64,000 nt of DNA. It comes from Stropharia rugosoannulata. Its lineage: Eukaryota > Basidiomycota > Agaricomycetes > Agaricales > Strophariaceae. The position numbers and the translations under genes are program-made. The notes beneath the pieces were generated by a model. The model saw nothing but the letters and a program-made list of their open reading frames with translations. It did not search any database and was not told the origin of the DNA. The stretch covers positions 2,418,001 through 2,482,000 of the forward strand of contig JANCIK010000001.1 in NCBI GenBank assembly GCA_028532985.1. Direction: 5' to 3'. Shown here piece after piece: positions 1 through 11,447 of this stretch (within the stretch, counting starts at the first letter, position 1; the number at the start of each line of letters is the position of its first letter).

Positions 1-908
1 ACATCGCTGCAACTCTTACAGGAACTCTACCGCGTGAATACTACTAAGAATAAAGCCAAAATTCAACACAATTTTTTGGTGGCTGCGTTATAGCTTTTAT
101 AAAGGAATATCGTGTTGTTGGGCGTGCAACCATGTCGACCAAGTCAAGTCAAAATGTGCCTGATTTTCCCGACATGCACTCAAGGTGCGTGCTACGATTG
201 AATTACTTTTTGCACAAACTGACCATATTTTTACAGTGAATTTTTAGCTAATGTTCATGCAAGGCTCAATGAACATGCATATAAATATGTTGACAGTCTG
301 AAGTCGTTCGACAAAGGCCTCAAGTTTGTTTTACATCTTGCCCTCCTTGTCTCTCCGCTGTGCCTTTGCCTCCCCATCAGCATTCACAAAAATGCATTTG
401 GCCGAAAGTCTTTGATGGAATTATCATGTCTGCTTGGACCAACCAAACCAGAGGCCCTACAGCAAGTAGAGACGATACTCTGGAAAGCTTTGTTCAATAT
501 AGTGGATCATCCCGACGCTGTTGAGTCTATCTTGAAGGATGCTGGGGCTTTGATTTCCAAGCTTAGTAGCACCGAAGTGTATGATGCATGCAACGCATTT
601 TTCAATATCTTCAATACTCCGGCAATAACTAAGACGACGAAAAACCCGACCTCTACAAGTGCTGCCGCTCTTCAAGCCAATGTTGAGCCACCGTCACATT
701 CTCAGCCTTTATCGCCACCCGCAGAACAGATTTCAGACACACACGCTACCATCGCCAGTCGTGAGCACGTAATTAAACGTCTGATAATCCACCAAGCCGT
801 CGAGGATGAGGAAGAACAAGTTAGTTGGAGTGACAGCGAAAATGAGATGGTTGGTATGTCAGGAGCAGTTGACCACTTGCATGACGACAACGGCAATTCA
901 GCCAACGC
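1..908 (+). pseudogene. JmjC-like gene, left copy, 5' part (cut by window edge and by Gypsy-1)
   Basis: This is the upstream coding part of the gene that is uninterrupted in the right arm (57431-62315, minus). One exon runs from the window edge to 184. The intron is 185-236 (GTGCGT...TTACAG) and the next exon starts at 237, so the ATG at 415 is internal and not the start. Compared with the right copy, 4 nt are missing near position 88, which puts an in-frame TAG at 91-93. The exon is then interrupted at 908 by Gypsy-1. The encoded part is helical and Ser/Thr-rich, with no domain I can name; the JmjC-like part lies downstream at 18.3-19.1 kb. Two separate lesions make this copy a pseudogene. 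The reading frame is sure, the family less so. Confidence 0.75.
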
Positions 909-2127
909 TGACAGGGCTGCTTTTTGGCTACGGGTGTAAACAGTCAGAAGGTCCATTAGTGGGATAGCTGCGCGCGGGAGAACACAGAGAGACTAGAGTT
1001 GAGCCTGACTCATAGTCTATAGCTATCAGCGCGCATCATGACTACAAGCGCCTGCGCGCACCTATTGTGAGAAGGATTGGGCAGCGAACTGTACAAGTTT
1101 TTAAAAAGTGCATAGCTTGGCCATCTGTGCGGGCAATTAGGTGTGCGTAGAACGGTTAAGCACCAGCCAAGTGCGGTGTGAGTACAGCTGAGCGAGTACC
1201 AAGGGCGGTGTGAAGGGCTGTGCGCGCATCTCATGTGCGCGCATCGCAAAGGTAGAAATTGCCTAAGTCCACACATCATGTGACCGTGGCGGCGCGCATC
1301 AAAAAGACGCGCAAAAGCCCGAGGGAACAAACGACATGCGCGCAGCGAATGCCAAGGGGATCAGGACACTCGAAGGGAAGCCCGGATGCGATGCGCGGAC
1401 CTTTGGCCGCGCGTTGCTAGTATTTACTTTACCTTATTATTAGTACACATGCGCGCATCGCATATAAACCTGTATCCTTGTCTATAGTAATTAAGCAATT
1501 GTCTACCCACTAGATCTGTGTGCTGGGTTCCGTCCCAGGCCGTCAGCGGGCTGTGTTTAGCTTTTGTTAGGGTTTTAACTGTGAAGTGTTTTGTGAATCA
1601 TAGGAGTTTTTGGATAGCTTCTGGCCACCGGGTCATTTGGAGAGCTCAGTGAGGAGTCAGTACAACCGTGTACGGAAACTCGCACTGTAGTGTTTTAGAC
1701 TGTGAGACTGCACCGCCGGGTGAAAGACTTTGGAGAGTCTTGGGATTATTGGACTTCGGAGAGTCCGCGCATCGTACGAGGTCACCGGACCCGGAAGTGC
1801 GCGCAGCGAAGCCGTTCGCTAAAACAACTTATTTCATTCATCATTTTGCCTAGTGCACGCCACTAGCAACCGGGCTCTATCCGAGATTTACTAGAATTAA
1901 ACCCCTCCTTACAAACGAACTTGCAGGCACTACTTGCTATTACAAAGACTAGAGGACACGAGGTGCGCGCATCGCACGCCCAGAACGGGAACCAGAGCAG
2001 AGCATAGATTATACTACCATTTAGTTGAGGGTGTTTGCTCGATCTAAGGGATAGGATCTCGCTCCGCTGGGTGTGTGTGTGTGTTGTGTTTCGCACTTTC
2101 GAGTCTAGCTACGCAGTAGACCTCTCA
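909..2127 (+). repeat. Gypsy-1 5' LTR
   Basis: 1219 bp, TG...CA. A TATAAA box lies at 1463-1468, directly after a GCGCGCATCGC motif. It differs from the 3' LTR by 14 substitutions, all transitions and about nine at CpG, plus about six 1-nt indels in short homopolymers. GCGCGCA occurs about nine times. No protein-coding gene is credible inside it. Confidence 0.95.
1463..1468 (+). promoter_or_regulatory. TATA box of the Gypsy-1 LTR promoter
   Basis: TATAAA in CGCATATAAACC, about 660 bp before the LTR end. The Gypsy-2 LTR has TATATAAA at the homologous place (21592), also just after a GC-rich motif, which supports it as the U3 promoter. The same box is present in the 3' LTR near 16195. Confidence 0.6.
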
Positions 2128-2129
2128 TC

Positions 2130-2146
2130 TGGAGCCCACCGCGAGG
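2130..2146 (+). other. Gypsy-1 primer binding site
   Basis: TGGAGCCCACCGCGAGG begins two bases after the LTR end. Its complement ends in CCA as a tRNA 3' end would. The Gypsy-2 copy (22335) is identical over this stretch. I cannot name the tRNA. Confidence 0.7.
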
Positions 2147-2206
2147 GGAAGGTTCAGAAATCTCATTTAGTGTTTCGGGAACTACGGCTTGCGCCTATTA
2201 CAATAA

Positions 2207-4264
2207 ATTACAAAAATTTCAAATAAAACGGGGACGAGTAATAAGCGAGGCAAATTTCCTGCGCCTTCATCGCTCGCCGAGCCAGAAGAAGCCAGACCAT
2301 CCTTTGGAACGGTGCCTTCACGCGAGAGAACCACGAGGAGCAAGAAAGACGCTGAGCTGGTAGAGCCGTTGGTAATTACACCGACGCGAGATAGAAAAGC
2401 AAAGAAAAGAGCGAGGGAGGAAGCGCAGTTGCAGATCGAGACTCAGGGATTAGCGCAGCGCATCCCAGGTGCGCTCACCGAAAGCGACTCGGAATCAAGA
2501 GTAGGGACTAGTGGATTTTGGGGACCACCATCTGGCATTGAATCAGAAGGCCAATTAGTGGACGGTGAGATTACCCTTGAAACCGCACCATTTGGTACTT
2601 CTGATAGCCAAGCTACCCAAGACACCCCTCCTCCATTCTCGGAAGTATTTGGGACTGCTAAGACATCCGCGCAGCGCACGGCGGAAAATAGCGAAAGTGA
2701 GGCAGAGCGTGTAGCGAGAGATATATTTGAAGGAGACTTGTCAGATCTCTCAGAAAGCGAACGAAATACACCCCCACGAGAATCAGAAACTATGCCTAAG
2801 GATATGTCCATGCCAGTACGCGGTGCGCGCGGCGCGCCGAGCTTCGATCCTGCTGCAGAGCGCGATGAGCTGCCACGGTACTTCGAGGACCTGGAGGATT
2901 GGTTTAAGTGCGCAGAGGTGACGGAGGACGATGAAAAGAGGGGATATGTAATAAAATATGTACCCATGCAGACGGCGGAGGAGTGGAAGAATTTACCAGG
3001 TTATGATACCAAGGGGTACGCGGAGCTCAAGAAAATGATTCTCAACGAGTACCCGGAGGTGATCAGCATTCAGACAGGGTCCATCGCGCGGCTCAAGAAG
3101 CTCTGCAAGGAGAATCAGCGCATCTCGGAGGAAGACCTCCAGGTGTTGCTGGACTTCAAGCGAGCATTCTTGGCCGAGGCAGCTAAGCTCACGAAGGCGC
3201 CTACCCTGCTCGCGAATCATACCTTGGTGACTTACTTCACCAATAGTCTCACTGCGGGGTTCAGGGATCGATTGTTTAATAAACTGGACATTGATTATAC
3301 GACGCGCGCATCGTTCGACAAGTTCTTGACTGAGCGCAATATACAGTTCACCGCACCTACTGGGGTGACGGTAGAAGCGCGCACCGAGGACATGTACCCT
3401 CTCAAACAAGTAGCCGAGATGGCGGAACAAATGGCCCGCACCAAGAACCCAAGCACTACGCTGAGCCTAGGGCGCAATAGCACTGATGGACTTATGCCGG
3501 TGCCCGCCATCAAGACTGAGGCTGCGGATGTTAGTTCGCTGCGCGGAGAGATTGAGGACCTGAAAGGGTTCGTCGCCTCCTTCAAGGATACCTTATCGTT
3601 AGTAGAGAAGACAGTGGCAAAGTCAAAGGAGTCGAGTAAGAAGGAATTAGAGGACATTATTCGCAATGTCATGGCTGCGCGCGCCGCACCGATGTCGGTG
3701 CCTGTACAACCAGTAGCCCCCATGATGCCCATGAGCGCACCGGGTTTCGGTGGACCGCCGCCTAGGCCTTTCCAATACCAACAACGCCCGGAGCCCCGTT
3801 GCTTCTACTGCAAGCAGACGGGACATGTGGTTGCTGAGTGCATCGTACGACAGCAAGACTTGTCAGCTGGAAGGATTGTCATCACAGAGGCGGGGCGCTT
3901 ACAGCTACCTGATGGGTCATCGATACCTTGGGACCCTTCGCGCGCGATTAAAGAATGCGTCGATAAATGGCATAAGAAGAACGGACAGCCCGCGCAGCAA
4001 GCGTATATGGCACCCGTCCATCCCTCGTACATGGGTATACCTCCTAGCATGGTATACTCGCAGATGTACCAACCGGCCAGTTCCTTGGACGAGACCTATG
4101 AGGAGCAGATACGCGCACTTCAGCAAGAGCTGGAGAGTAAGAAGGCGTTCCTGAAGGAGCGCGCATCGGCGAAGACGCCTGAGGAAGTGATAGAGGAACA
4201 GCGCCAGTTAATAGCGACTATGAAAGCCGAACGCGACGCTGCGCTCAGTCAGGGTTTCGATTGA
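2207..4264 (+). CDS. gag: Gypsy-1 Gag (capsid and nucleocapsid)
   Basis: Structural polyprotein that packages the element RNA. The frame is open from 2207 after a TAA, but its first ATG is only at 2792. The roughly 190 codons before it are clearly conserved in Gypsy-2 (22566-23000 region), so initiation must be non-AUG or depend on a spliced leader. Counting from 2312: an acidic N-terminal region; a retrotransposon-gag capsid-like domain (about residues 175-340, from SFDP...RYFEDLEDWF); a helical segment; a CCHC zinc knuckle C-x2-C-x4-H-x4-C near residue 497 (3800); and a coiled-coil C-terminus. It ends at TGA 4262-4264, three bases after the frameshift heptamer GGGTTTC (4252-4258). Confidence 0.85.
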   Translation: MTKISNKTGTSNKRGKFPAPSSLAEPEEARPSFGTVPSRERTTRSKKDAELVEPLVITPTRDRKAKKRAREEAQLQIETQGLAQRIPGALTESDSESRVGTSGFWGPPSGIESEGQLVDGEITLETAPFGTSDSQATQDTPPPFSEVFGTAKTSAQRTAENSESEAERVARDIFEGDLSDLSESERNTPPRESETMPKDMSMPVRGARGAPSFDPAAERDELPRYFEDLEDWFKCAEVTEDDEKRGYVIKYVPMQTAEEWKNLPGYDTKGYAELKKMILNEYPEVISIQTGSIARLKKLCKENQRISEEDLQVLLDFKRAFLAEAAKLTKAPTLLANHTLVTYFTNSLTAGFRDRLFNKLDIDYTTRASFDKFLTERNIQFTAPTGVTVEARTEDMYPLKQVAEMAEQMARTKNPSTTLSLGRNSTDGLMPVPAIKTEAADVSSLRGEIEDLKGFVASFKDTLSLVEKTVAKSKESSKKELEDIIRNVMAARAAPMSVPVQPVAPMMPMSAPGFGGPPPRPFQYQQRPEPRCFYCKQTGHVVAECIVRQQDLSAGRIVITEAGRLQLPDGSSIPWDPSRAIKECVDKWHKKNGQPAQQAYMAPVHPSYMGIPPSMVYSQMYQPASSLDETYEEQIRALQQELESKKAFLKERASAKTPEEVIEEQRQLIATMKAERDAALSQGFD
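4252..4258 (+). promoter_or_regulatory. -1 frameshift heptamer gag to pro, Gypsy-1
   Basis: GGGTTTC fits the X-XXY-YYZ rule in the gag frame (GGT TTC) and sits one codon before the gag stop. The next frame (-1) is the protease ORF. The identical heptamer lies at the same place in Gypsy-2 (36693-36699). I did not model a downstream stem or pseudoknot. Confidence 0.65.
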
Positions 4265-5538
4265 GTCTGATGAAGGGAAACGCGGGCAGAGTTATGCGTA
4301 GCGGCTCTGATAAACCCAAGAACCCGGAGGGCGCAAACAAGAAGTTACCGATCAAGAATATACCCAGAGCATCAGTTGAGGACGCGAGTGATGAGGAGGA
4401 AGATGAGTTGCGAGAAGTAGTGGAGGAGCAAGGTGCGCGCAGCGCACCCGTAAAGAAGAAAGTAGTGTTTGAGGTTCCTGCAAAGGCTGGGCCTAGTGTA
4501 CGACCAGCAGCAGTGCCATATGTAATGGTACCTCCGCTGCGCATACCAGAGAAAGTAAAACCTAAGGTTAGGGAAGAGCCCATACCTGTAGTAGAGAAGA
4601 GGAAGCCGGCCTATAAGCTGCGCGCACCTATCGAAGATGAGGCGCAGGCTGACGCAGTCCTCAAGCACTTAGAAAATCAGAAAATTGAGATCACGCAGGG
4701 CCAGTTGTTAGGCATCTCGACTGCAGGCTTTAGAAGAAAATTCGTTGAGCGCATAGTACCAAGAAAGGTACCATTGGATTTGAATACGATGCGCGTATTA
4801 CAACTAGACTACGATGAAGAAGAGCGTGAAGTAGATGAGGCTATCGCGCGGTTAGCATAGGAAGAAGAGGAAGAGGAGTTCATGCAGATGGATGAACTAC
4901 CAGTGGCCACTTTCCTTACTTGCTCAGATGAGCGCAGCGGGCTGCAACCGGGAACCATCATCATGGGAGACCTGTACGAACAGTACGTCTCGACTCTGCA
5001 GCCAGGCGAAAAGCCTAAGGGACTTATTGTGGCGCGCGAATCGCACCATCTGAAGGCGGTGTTTCCTCTCATCAACGGCAAGGGACACGCAGAGACGTTG
5101 CTCGACAGTGGGTCGCAGATTGTGTCAATGGCACAGGACACCGCTGAGCGCTTAGGACTTAGTTGGGACCCGGACTTCACTATACGGATGCAGAGCGCGA
5201 ATAAGCAGGTGGAATCCACCAAGGGCTTAGCGCGCAACGTACCGTTTGTGTTTAACGGGCTGACAGTGTACTTACAAGTACATGTCATTAGCGCGGCGGC
5301 TTATGAGGTACTCTTGGGCCGGCCGTTCGAGATCCTCACGGAGAGCAATGTGAAGACGCGCGGCGATGGAACGGTTGAGCTTACGCTCACCGATCCCAAC
5401 ACACAGCGCAAATTGGTAGTACCCACTTATAACCGAGGGTGCGGTCCCAAGATTGTGCAGCGCGAACCTAAGTTGCAGGACCCTGGCACAACGGAAAACC
5501 CTAACGCAGATCAGGATTTTCAATCCTCGATGAATTGA
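4261..5538 (+). pseudogene. pro: Gypsy-1 protease ORF, one in-frame stop
   Basis: Aspartic protease that processes Gag-Pol. It is read in the -1 frame relative to gag and has no good start of its own, so it is expected as a Gag-Pro fusion by frameshift. The first 200 residues are charged linker ending in an acidic run. The retropepsin active site LLDSGS is at 5098-5115 (Asp codon 5104), followed by the flap and a LLGRPFEI region. A TAG at 4858-4860 interrupts the frame where Gypsy-2 is open (CAG at the equivalent codon), so this copy is broken; the frame continues unchanged on the other side. It overlaps pol by a few bases. Confidence 0.85.
5514..5520 (+). promoter_or_regulatory. -1 frameshift heptamer pro to pol, Gypsy-1
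   Basis: GGATTTT is in register with the protease frame (GAT TTT) about 18 bases before the pro stop. The pol frame is -1 relative to pro. Its codons before the ATG at 5538 are conserved with Gypsy-2 (FS-I/V-LD-E/D-LMRQGE), which argues for frameshifting here rather than reinitiation. GGAUUUU is a known slippery sequence in some plant RNA viruses. Confidence 0.55.
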
Positions 5539-8500
5539 TGCGTCAAGGAGAGGTCGCGTTGATGTTTGACAGGGATGATCGCACGGGGAAAATAGAGATA
5601 GCGGGGTACGCGCTACCAAAGAATAAGAAGCGGTTTGGGAGCGCTGAGCTCAGGGATGTATACATGGCTCAAGCAGTACATGAAGCTAAGATGGAGGACA
5701 ATGAAAAAGAAAGAATATACAAATATTTTCAGCAGCGCGAATGGCGCAAGGAAGAAGTAGTCAAAGGGGAGCCTAGAGGGCAGTTCCGCGCATCGCACGA
5801 GGAACAGGTCCCTAGTAAGAAACAAGGAGTAACGCGTAAGCGCTTGACTGGCAAGAATGCCACAACCGTTACGGTGCTCGCAGGAAAGAAGTATAAGCCA
5901 GTGGCTGAGAAAGTCAGGCCCGTTTATCAAGATTTACCAGAGAAGTTTAGAATAGTGAGGGAGATAAAAGGAGACCCACTGAAGGACATGCCGCAATTGT
6001 CACCACATCCGCCAGACTTCGTACCTACAGGTCGGTACACCGCTGAGCGCATGGAAGGGATTGACAAGGCGCATGAAGGGGATTTCCTGTGGTCTGAGGA
6101 GCGCAAGTTGGTGCATCAAGTTTTCATGCAGCAGAACGAGGCGTTCGCGTGGGGTGACACAGAGAAGGGTAGATTCCGTACGGACTTCTTCCCTCCAGTA
6201 GACATTCCCACTGTGGAGCACACGCCTTGGGTATTAAAGAACATTCCGATACCACCTGGGATGTATGAGCGCGTATGTGAATTCATCGCCACCAAGATTC
6301 GCGCAGGCACGTATGAGCCCTCGAGCTCGTCGTACCGGTCGCGCTGGTTTACAGTGACTAAGAAAGACGGGGTCTCGTTCAGGATTGTGCACAGTCTTGA
6401 GCCGTTAAATGCGGTAACCATTGCACATTCAGGACTACCTCCAGCAGCGGAGAGTCTAGCGGAACACTTTGCGGGGCGCGCATGTGGCGGCATCCTGGAT
6501 TTGTATGTTGGGTACGATGAGCGGCTGTTAGCTGAGTCCTCTAGAGACCTGACTACATTCCAAACGCCGTTCGGTGCGCTGCGCTTAGTAACCCTACCTA
6601 TGGGATGGACAAACTCCGTGCCCATCTTTCATGAGGATGTCGCATATATATTACGCGATGAAATAACTGAAGTTACCGAGCCCTATATAGACGATGTACC
6701 TATTAGGGGACCTAAAACGCGCTACGAGTTAGAAGGAGGAGGATATGAGACGATACCAGAGAATAAGGGAATAAGGAGATTCGTATGGGAACACATGTTG
6801 AATGTCAACAGAATTGTGCAGCGCATGAAGTACTCAGGAGGAACATTTAGTGGAAAGAAGTCCATACTGTGCGCGGCTGAGATAGTAGTGGTGGGGCACT
6901 TGTGCACATACGAAGGGCGAAAACCAGCACCTGATAAAGTGCATGCAATCCTCAATTGGGGCCCATGCAAGAACATCAGTGATGTGCGCGCATTCATGGG
7001 TACAATGGGTCTGCTACGTATTTACATCTCAGACTATGCGAAGCGCGCAGAACACATACAGCGGCTATTGCGTGGGAAAGAGCCCTTTGAGTGGGGGCCC
7101 GCTCAGCAAGCTAGCATGGACTTGCTGAAAGACGGTGCGCGCAACGCACATTGCGTGAAACCACTGGACTACACATTGCCAGGGCCGATTACTTTGGCTG
7201 TAGACACATCATGGCGAGCAGTAGGATTCTATATTTACCAGCAGGACCCACAAGATTCGAAGAAGAGGGTATATGCGCGCTTCGGATCAATACTGTTAAC
7301 GGAACGCAAGCAGCGCTTCTCACAGCCCAAACGGGAGTTGTATGGACTCTTACGTGCGCTACAAGCCTGTTATTACTGGCTCATCGGTGTGCGCAAGCTG
7401 GTGGTGGAAACGGATGCCAAATACTTGAAGGGCATGTTGGAAAATCCGGGCATGGGCCCTAATGCGACTATTAATCGCTGGATAGATAAAATACTTATGT
7501 ATCACTTCCAGTTGAAACATGTTGCGGGCAAAACCTTTGGTGCGGATGGTTTATCGCGTAGGGAAGGGCAACCTGGAGATGAGGCGTACGCGCACTCCGA
7601 AGAAGATGATGATCAGGCGGTGGGACCGCTCGAATATGAGAAAGTCTATGAAGATGACCCAGATCCCCTGGACTTTGAAGAATTCAAAGAACAGATCGAT
7701 GATCGTGGTGGGTATCTATACACCGGATTCCTCAATGAGTTGTTTGAAGGTCCCACTGCGCGCAAGTTACCAGAAGCGCGCTCCATAGGCTGTTTCCAGC
7801 AGGAGCTCGAGCGCGCACGGAAAGAGACGGAAGCGGAAAAGCGGGCCGTGCGGGACTTCATACAGAAAGAGAGTGTGCCGCTCGCGCAGCGCGAGTACTT
7901 AGAGAAATTCATACTGGCGCATGCGATACCCGACTCCAGAATAGAGGATCTGGAGGATGAGGAATACGATGAGCGTAACAGGACGTCCGCTGGGAAAGAC
8001 ATGGATGAGAAATTGCCGATGATACGCTACTGGTTGCAGAATCCAACCACTAGGCCTAAAGGCATGACGGAGCGAGAATATCAGAATTTTACAAGGAATG
8101 CTCGCAACTTCTTCCTAGACAAGGATGGACGGATGTACCGGAGATCCATAGATGACGCGCATAAGTTGGTGATAGATCAGGCACAGCGGACACGCATGCT
8201 GCGCTCAGCGCATGACAGCTTGGGGCACAGAGGAGCGTACGCTACGCGCAAATTGCTAGCTGAGCGCTTCTGGTGGCCTGAGTTGGAAAGGGATGTCTAC
8301 TGGTATGTGAAAACATGTCATGTCTGTCAGTTAAGGCAGAAGACGATCATCCAGATCCCGCGCACCGAGACACACACGCCGTCTATCTTTCAGCAACTAC
8401 ACGCGGACACTATGCACATGTCCCCGGCCTCCAATGGGTATAATTACATAGTGCACGGAAGATGTGCGCTGAGCTCATGGGCGGAAGGGCGGCCGTTAAA

Positions 8501-9473
8501 GAAAGAGAATGCCCGTGCAATAGCGCAGTGGATATTCGAGGACATTATCTGCCGTTGGGGCTGTCTGCAAGAAATCATCACAGATAACGGTGGACCGTTC
8601 CGCGCAGCGCTCAAGTATTTAGAAAAGAAGTATGGGATTACAGGGATTACTATCTCCGCGTACAACTCGCAAGCCAATGGAAAAATAGAGCGTCCTCATT
8701 GGGACATAAGACAGATGTTGTGGAAAGCGTGTGGAGGGACAGAAGGCGCGCACAAGCGTTGGAGTAGATTCTTCTACCATGTGTTGTGGGCGGATCGCAT
8801 CACTGTGTGACGAGGATTTGGGTGTTCCCCATTCTTCATGGTGACGGGCGCACACCCCATACTACCGTTCGACATAGCAGAAGCGACTTGGCTGGTGAAA
8901 CTACCAGATCGCGTACTGACTACGGAGGAGTTAGTGGGGTATCGCGCGCGCACACTAGCCAAACATCGCGACACAGTAGAGGAGATGCGCGCACGAGTAT
9001 CAAAGACGAAAAGAGATGCGATCAGGGCATTTGAAAAGAAGCATTCGGCTAAAATCCGTGACTATGTGTTTAAGCCAGGAGATGTAGTGCTAATGAGGAA
9101 CTCGGGCATAGAATCCAGTCTGAACCGTAAGATGCTCGCACGATGGAACGGGCCTTACATCGTTATTGCACGAAAAGACGGTGGAGCATACTTAGTGGCA
9201 GAGATGGACGGCTCTGTGTTGAAGGATAAGGTGGCGGCGTTCCGCCTCATTCCCTACTTTGCACGAAGGCAGCTGCGCTTACTGGAAGGCTTGGATGATA
9301 TAATTGATCAGACCAAGGAGAACCTCGCTAAAATGTTAGAGGCGCCGGATTACGAACCAGCGATTCCCAAAGATTATATCTTTGATGAGCCCAGTGTACC
9401 CTCGGGTAGCAGTGCGCTTACAGTGGAAGAAGATGAAGAAGACGAGGATGACTGGGGCGAAGAAGACACTTAG
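5517..9473 (+). pseudogene. pol: Gypsy-1 Pol (RT, RNase H, integrase), one in-frame stop
   Basis: Polymerase and integrase of the Ty3/gypsy type. Order: linker; reverse transcriptase with LDLYVGYDE and the catalytic YIDD (6684-6695); RNase H (about 7190-7560, with VETDAKYLKGML and VAGKTFGADGLSRR); integrase zinc domain H-x-H...CHVCQ (about 8209-8330); DDE core with Asp 8406, Asp 8583 and Glu 8688; then a GPY/F module (RWNGPYIVIARK, near 9145) and an acidic tail. I see no chromodomain. A single TGA at 8808-8810 interrupts the frame. The codon is followed by CGA, and the position suggests a CGA-to-TGA CpG transition; the same frame continues to 9473. RT-RH-IN order places it in Ty3/gypsy. Confidence 0.9.
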
Positions 9474-9501
9474 ATGTGCGAGCACCGTAGGAAGAAAAGT
9501 G

Positions 9502-9526
9502 ACCACAATATAATATATTGGGTAAA
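9502..9526. terminator. Conserved AT-rich element between converging pol and gene D, Gypsy-1
   Basis: An ACCACAAT...AATATATTGGGTAAA block lies in the 127-bp gap between the pol stop and the stop of antisense gene D. It is almost identical in Gypsy-2 (41926-41950) although the flanks differ. The palindromic AATATATT could serve 3'-end formation on both strands. This is inferred from position and conservation only. Confidence 0.4.
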
Positions 9527-9600
9527 GAAGATGGGGAATACAAAGAGAGCTAACTACAGACGCCCCTTTAAGGCGCGCAGCGCACATTGAGCCAGGCTAT

Positions 9601-10918
9601 CTACTGGGCCGGTTTGTCCTCGGTGGCAGTAACGCCAGTAACGTCGAGGCTGCGCTGCAAGATGACAAGCTGCTCGACGAGGAGTGCGCGGCGCTTGAGG
9701 ATGAAATCGACCTTGTGGAGATCACAAATGATCTCTGCTTGTAAATCACCAATGAGACGGCGCGTCACCAACTCGGAAGGGTTACCCGTGTTAAGGGGCT
9801 CCTTAAGGAGGTTAGCGGCGGCATCAAGACAAGCATTGACCTTGTCATTGTCCAAAACGAGAGAAGTGCCTGAGGGAGAAAGGTTAGAAAAGATTAGTAA
9901 GAGAACGGTGCGATGCGCGCACCTTGCATAATAAAAGGAGAGTCGGGGAACGTAGGAACGCCCTCTGAGCCCAGCCTGGCTTTCTTAGGAGAGGCTTCAC
10001 CCGCGGCGGCGTCACGGAATGAGCGACGAAGCTCGGTCTGACGATAAGTCATGCCTCGACCAAGGGGACGAGAGCGGTAACCAGGAGTGTCTCCGCGCTC
10101 GCGCTGGTATTTCTATAAGAATCTAAGTGCGCGCAGCGGAGACGGGTCAAACACACACCTGTTTAGGAGTATCAGGAGGCGCGGCGCGCTTCTTGTTAGG
10201 GCTCGGCTCGGGTGTATGTTGCCTGCTGGGAGGACCTCCCTCAGTCGCGGCTTCAACTTTATCGTCGAGGGCCATCTTTTTGAGGAGCATGTAAAGTTGC
10301 ATGTTAGTGATGTCTGGTAAAGAAACCAAGGTTAGCCACACCTTGTCATCGTCAGAGTCAGGAGATGTAGTACCTCCAGGCGCGGAGGCGGTCTCAAGGT
10401 CCGCAGTTGCAGAACGCGTAAGAACGCGAACGTTGCGCTGCACGCACCAAAAAGGGGATTAAGTATAAAAAGGGTTAGGAGAGGAAGATGAACATACCGG
10501 TCCAGTAGGGGTATGGGTGCGCTGACGAGAAGCGGCAGCCTTGGCCTTGAGGACTTGTTCATGCAAGTTGATAAATGCATTGGCGGCAGGGGAGAAGGAG
10601 CGAATGTGGTGGTCAGCCTCGAGCAACGTATATATGGCTCGAGTCTCATTGAGTATCTCGATAGCCTCATTGTTGTTTATAACGCGAGTGATACCGCCGT
10701 GCGCGTTGCGCCAGCGGTTCTGCAATCGTGCCAGACGAAGTCAGTAACATACAACAAAGGGAACCGCGCGATGCGCGCACCAAATCGACAGCAAGCAGCT
10801 CCAGGCTGCCGGTGTAATTCGCAGGAGTGGCAGAGGCCAACCCACGAATGTCCTGGATCAGTGAGAGTTGATGCTTGACATTGGTGAAGTTAAACAGAGG
10901 AGCATGAGTAGTAGCCAT
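9601..10918 (-). CDS. Gypsy-1 antisense accessory protein D (about 365 aa)
   Basis: Spliced gene convergent with pol; no family recognised. Exons: 10918-10781, 10719-10498, 10437-10159, 10112-9923, 9869-9601. Phases agree and all introns are GT-AG; four introns match Gypsy-2. The protein is largely helical: an N-terminal block (FNFTNVKHQL...DIRGLAS), a middle block (NETRAIYTLLEADHH), a Ser/Pro-rich segment with EPSPNKKRAAPP (basic, possible nuclear signal), and a highly conserved C-terminal block (LNTGNPSELVTRRLIGDLQA). A TATATAAAA lies about 60 bp upstream (10977-10985). Within exon 3 a 45-nt segment that is an intron in Gypsy-2 has lost its acceptor (CAG to CAA) and reads through in frame. 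Conservation against Gypsy-2 argues that it is a real protein. Confidence 0.8.
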
Positions 10919-11447
10919 AGTGGTGGTTGAGAAAGTAGGAATAAGATGTGATGCGCTCATACAGAGACGGCGAGCGTTTTATATAGCATTCGCTGGGTTG
11001 ATCAGTGCTGCGCGCAGCTGGTGACTGACCGAACAGCAGGCCCAAGGAGTTAAAGGAGGGACTTTACAAAAGGGTCCAGATGTGTCATAGCACAGGGCTA
11101 CACCTGTCTAACGTTACATTCACGGAGATTGAGTGGGATGGAAGGGACCTGAATACAGGAGCCCATATAGCAACGAGAAGAAGGGGGGAGATCGTGCGCG
11201 CATCGCAGCAAAAGAGTGCGCGCATCAAGAGAGATGCAGGTCTTTCCCCGTTTGGCAAAATGATGTCTGTTTTTGGGATTGATGCCGAAAGTGCATAACA
11301 ATGTTACCCGACAGTCTTATTTCAAATACAGGGTCATGACACATGTACCAAGAAATAGATGCTAGCTATGGGTATAGATAGTTATCAATGGAAAGACAGC
11401 AAAATGTCAGTTCGGGAATTAAACATCCTAAGAAGTGATTGTCAGGG

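Noticed and set aside
1010..2226. Small open frames inside the LTRs (for example 1010-1330, 1863-2096)
   Set aside because: They are not conserved between the LTR families and contain the dispersed GC motifs; likely chance frames.
9000..9473. Chromodomain at the Pol C-terminus
   Set aside because: After the GPY/F module there is only an acidic tail, in both elements.
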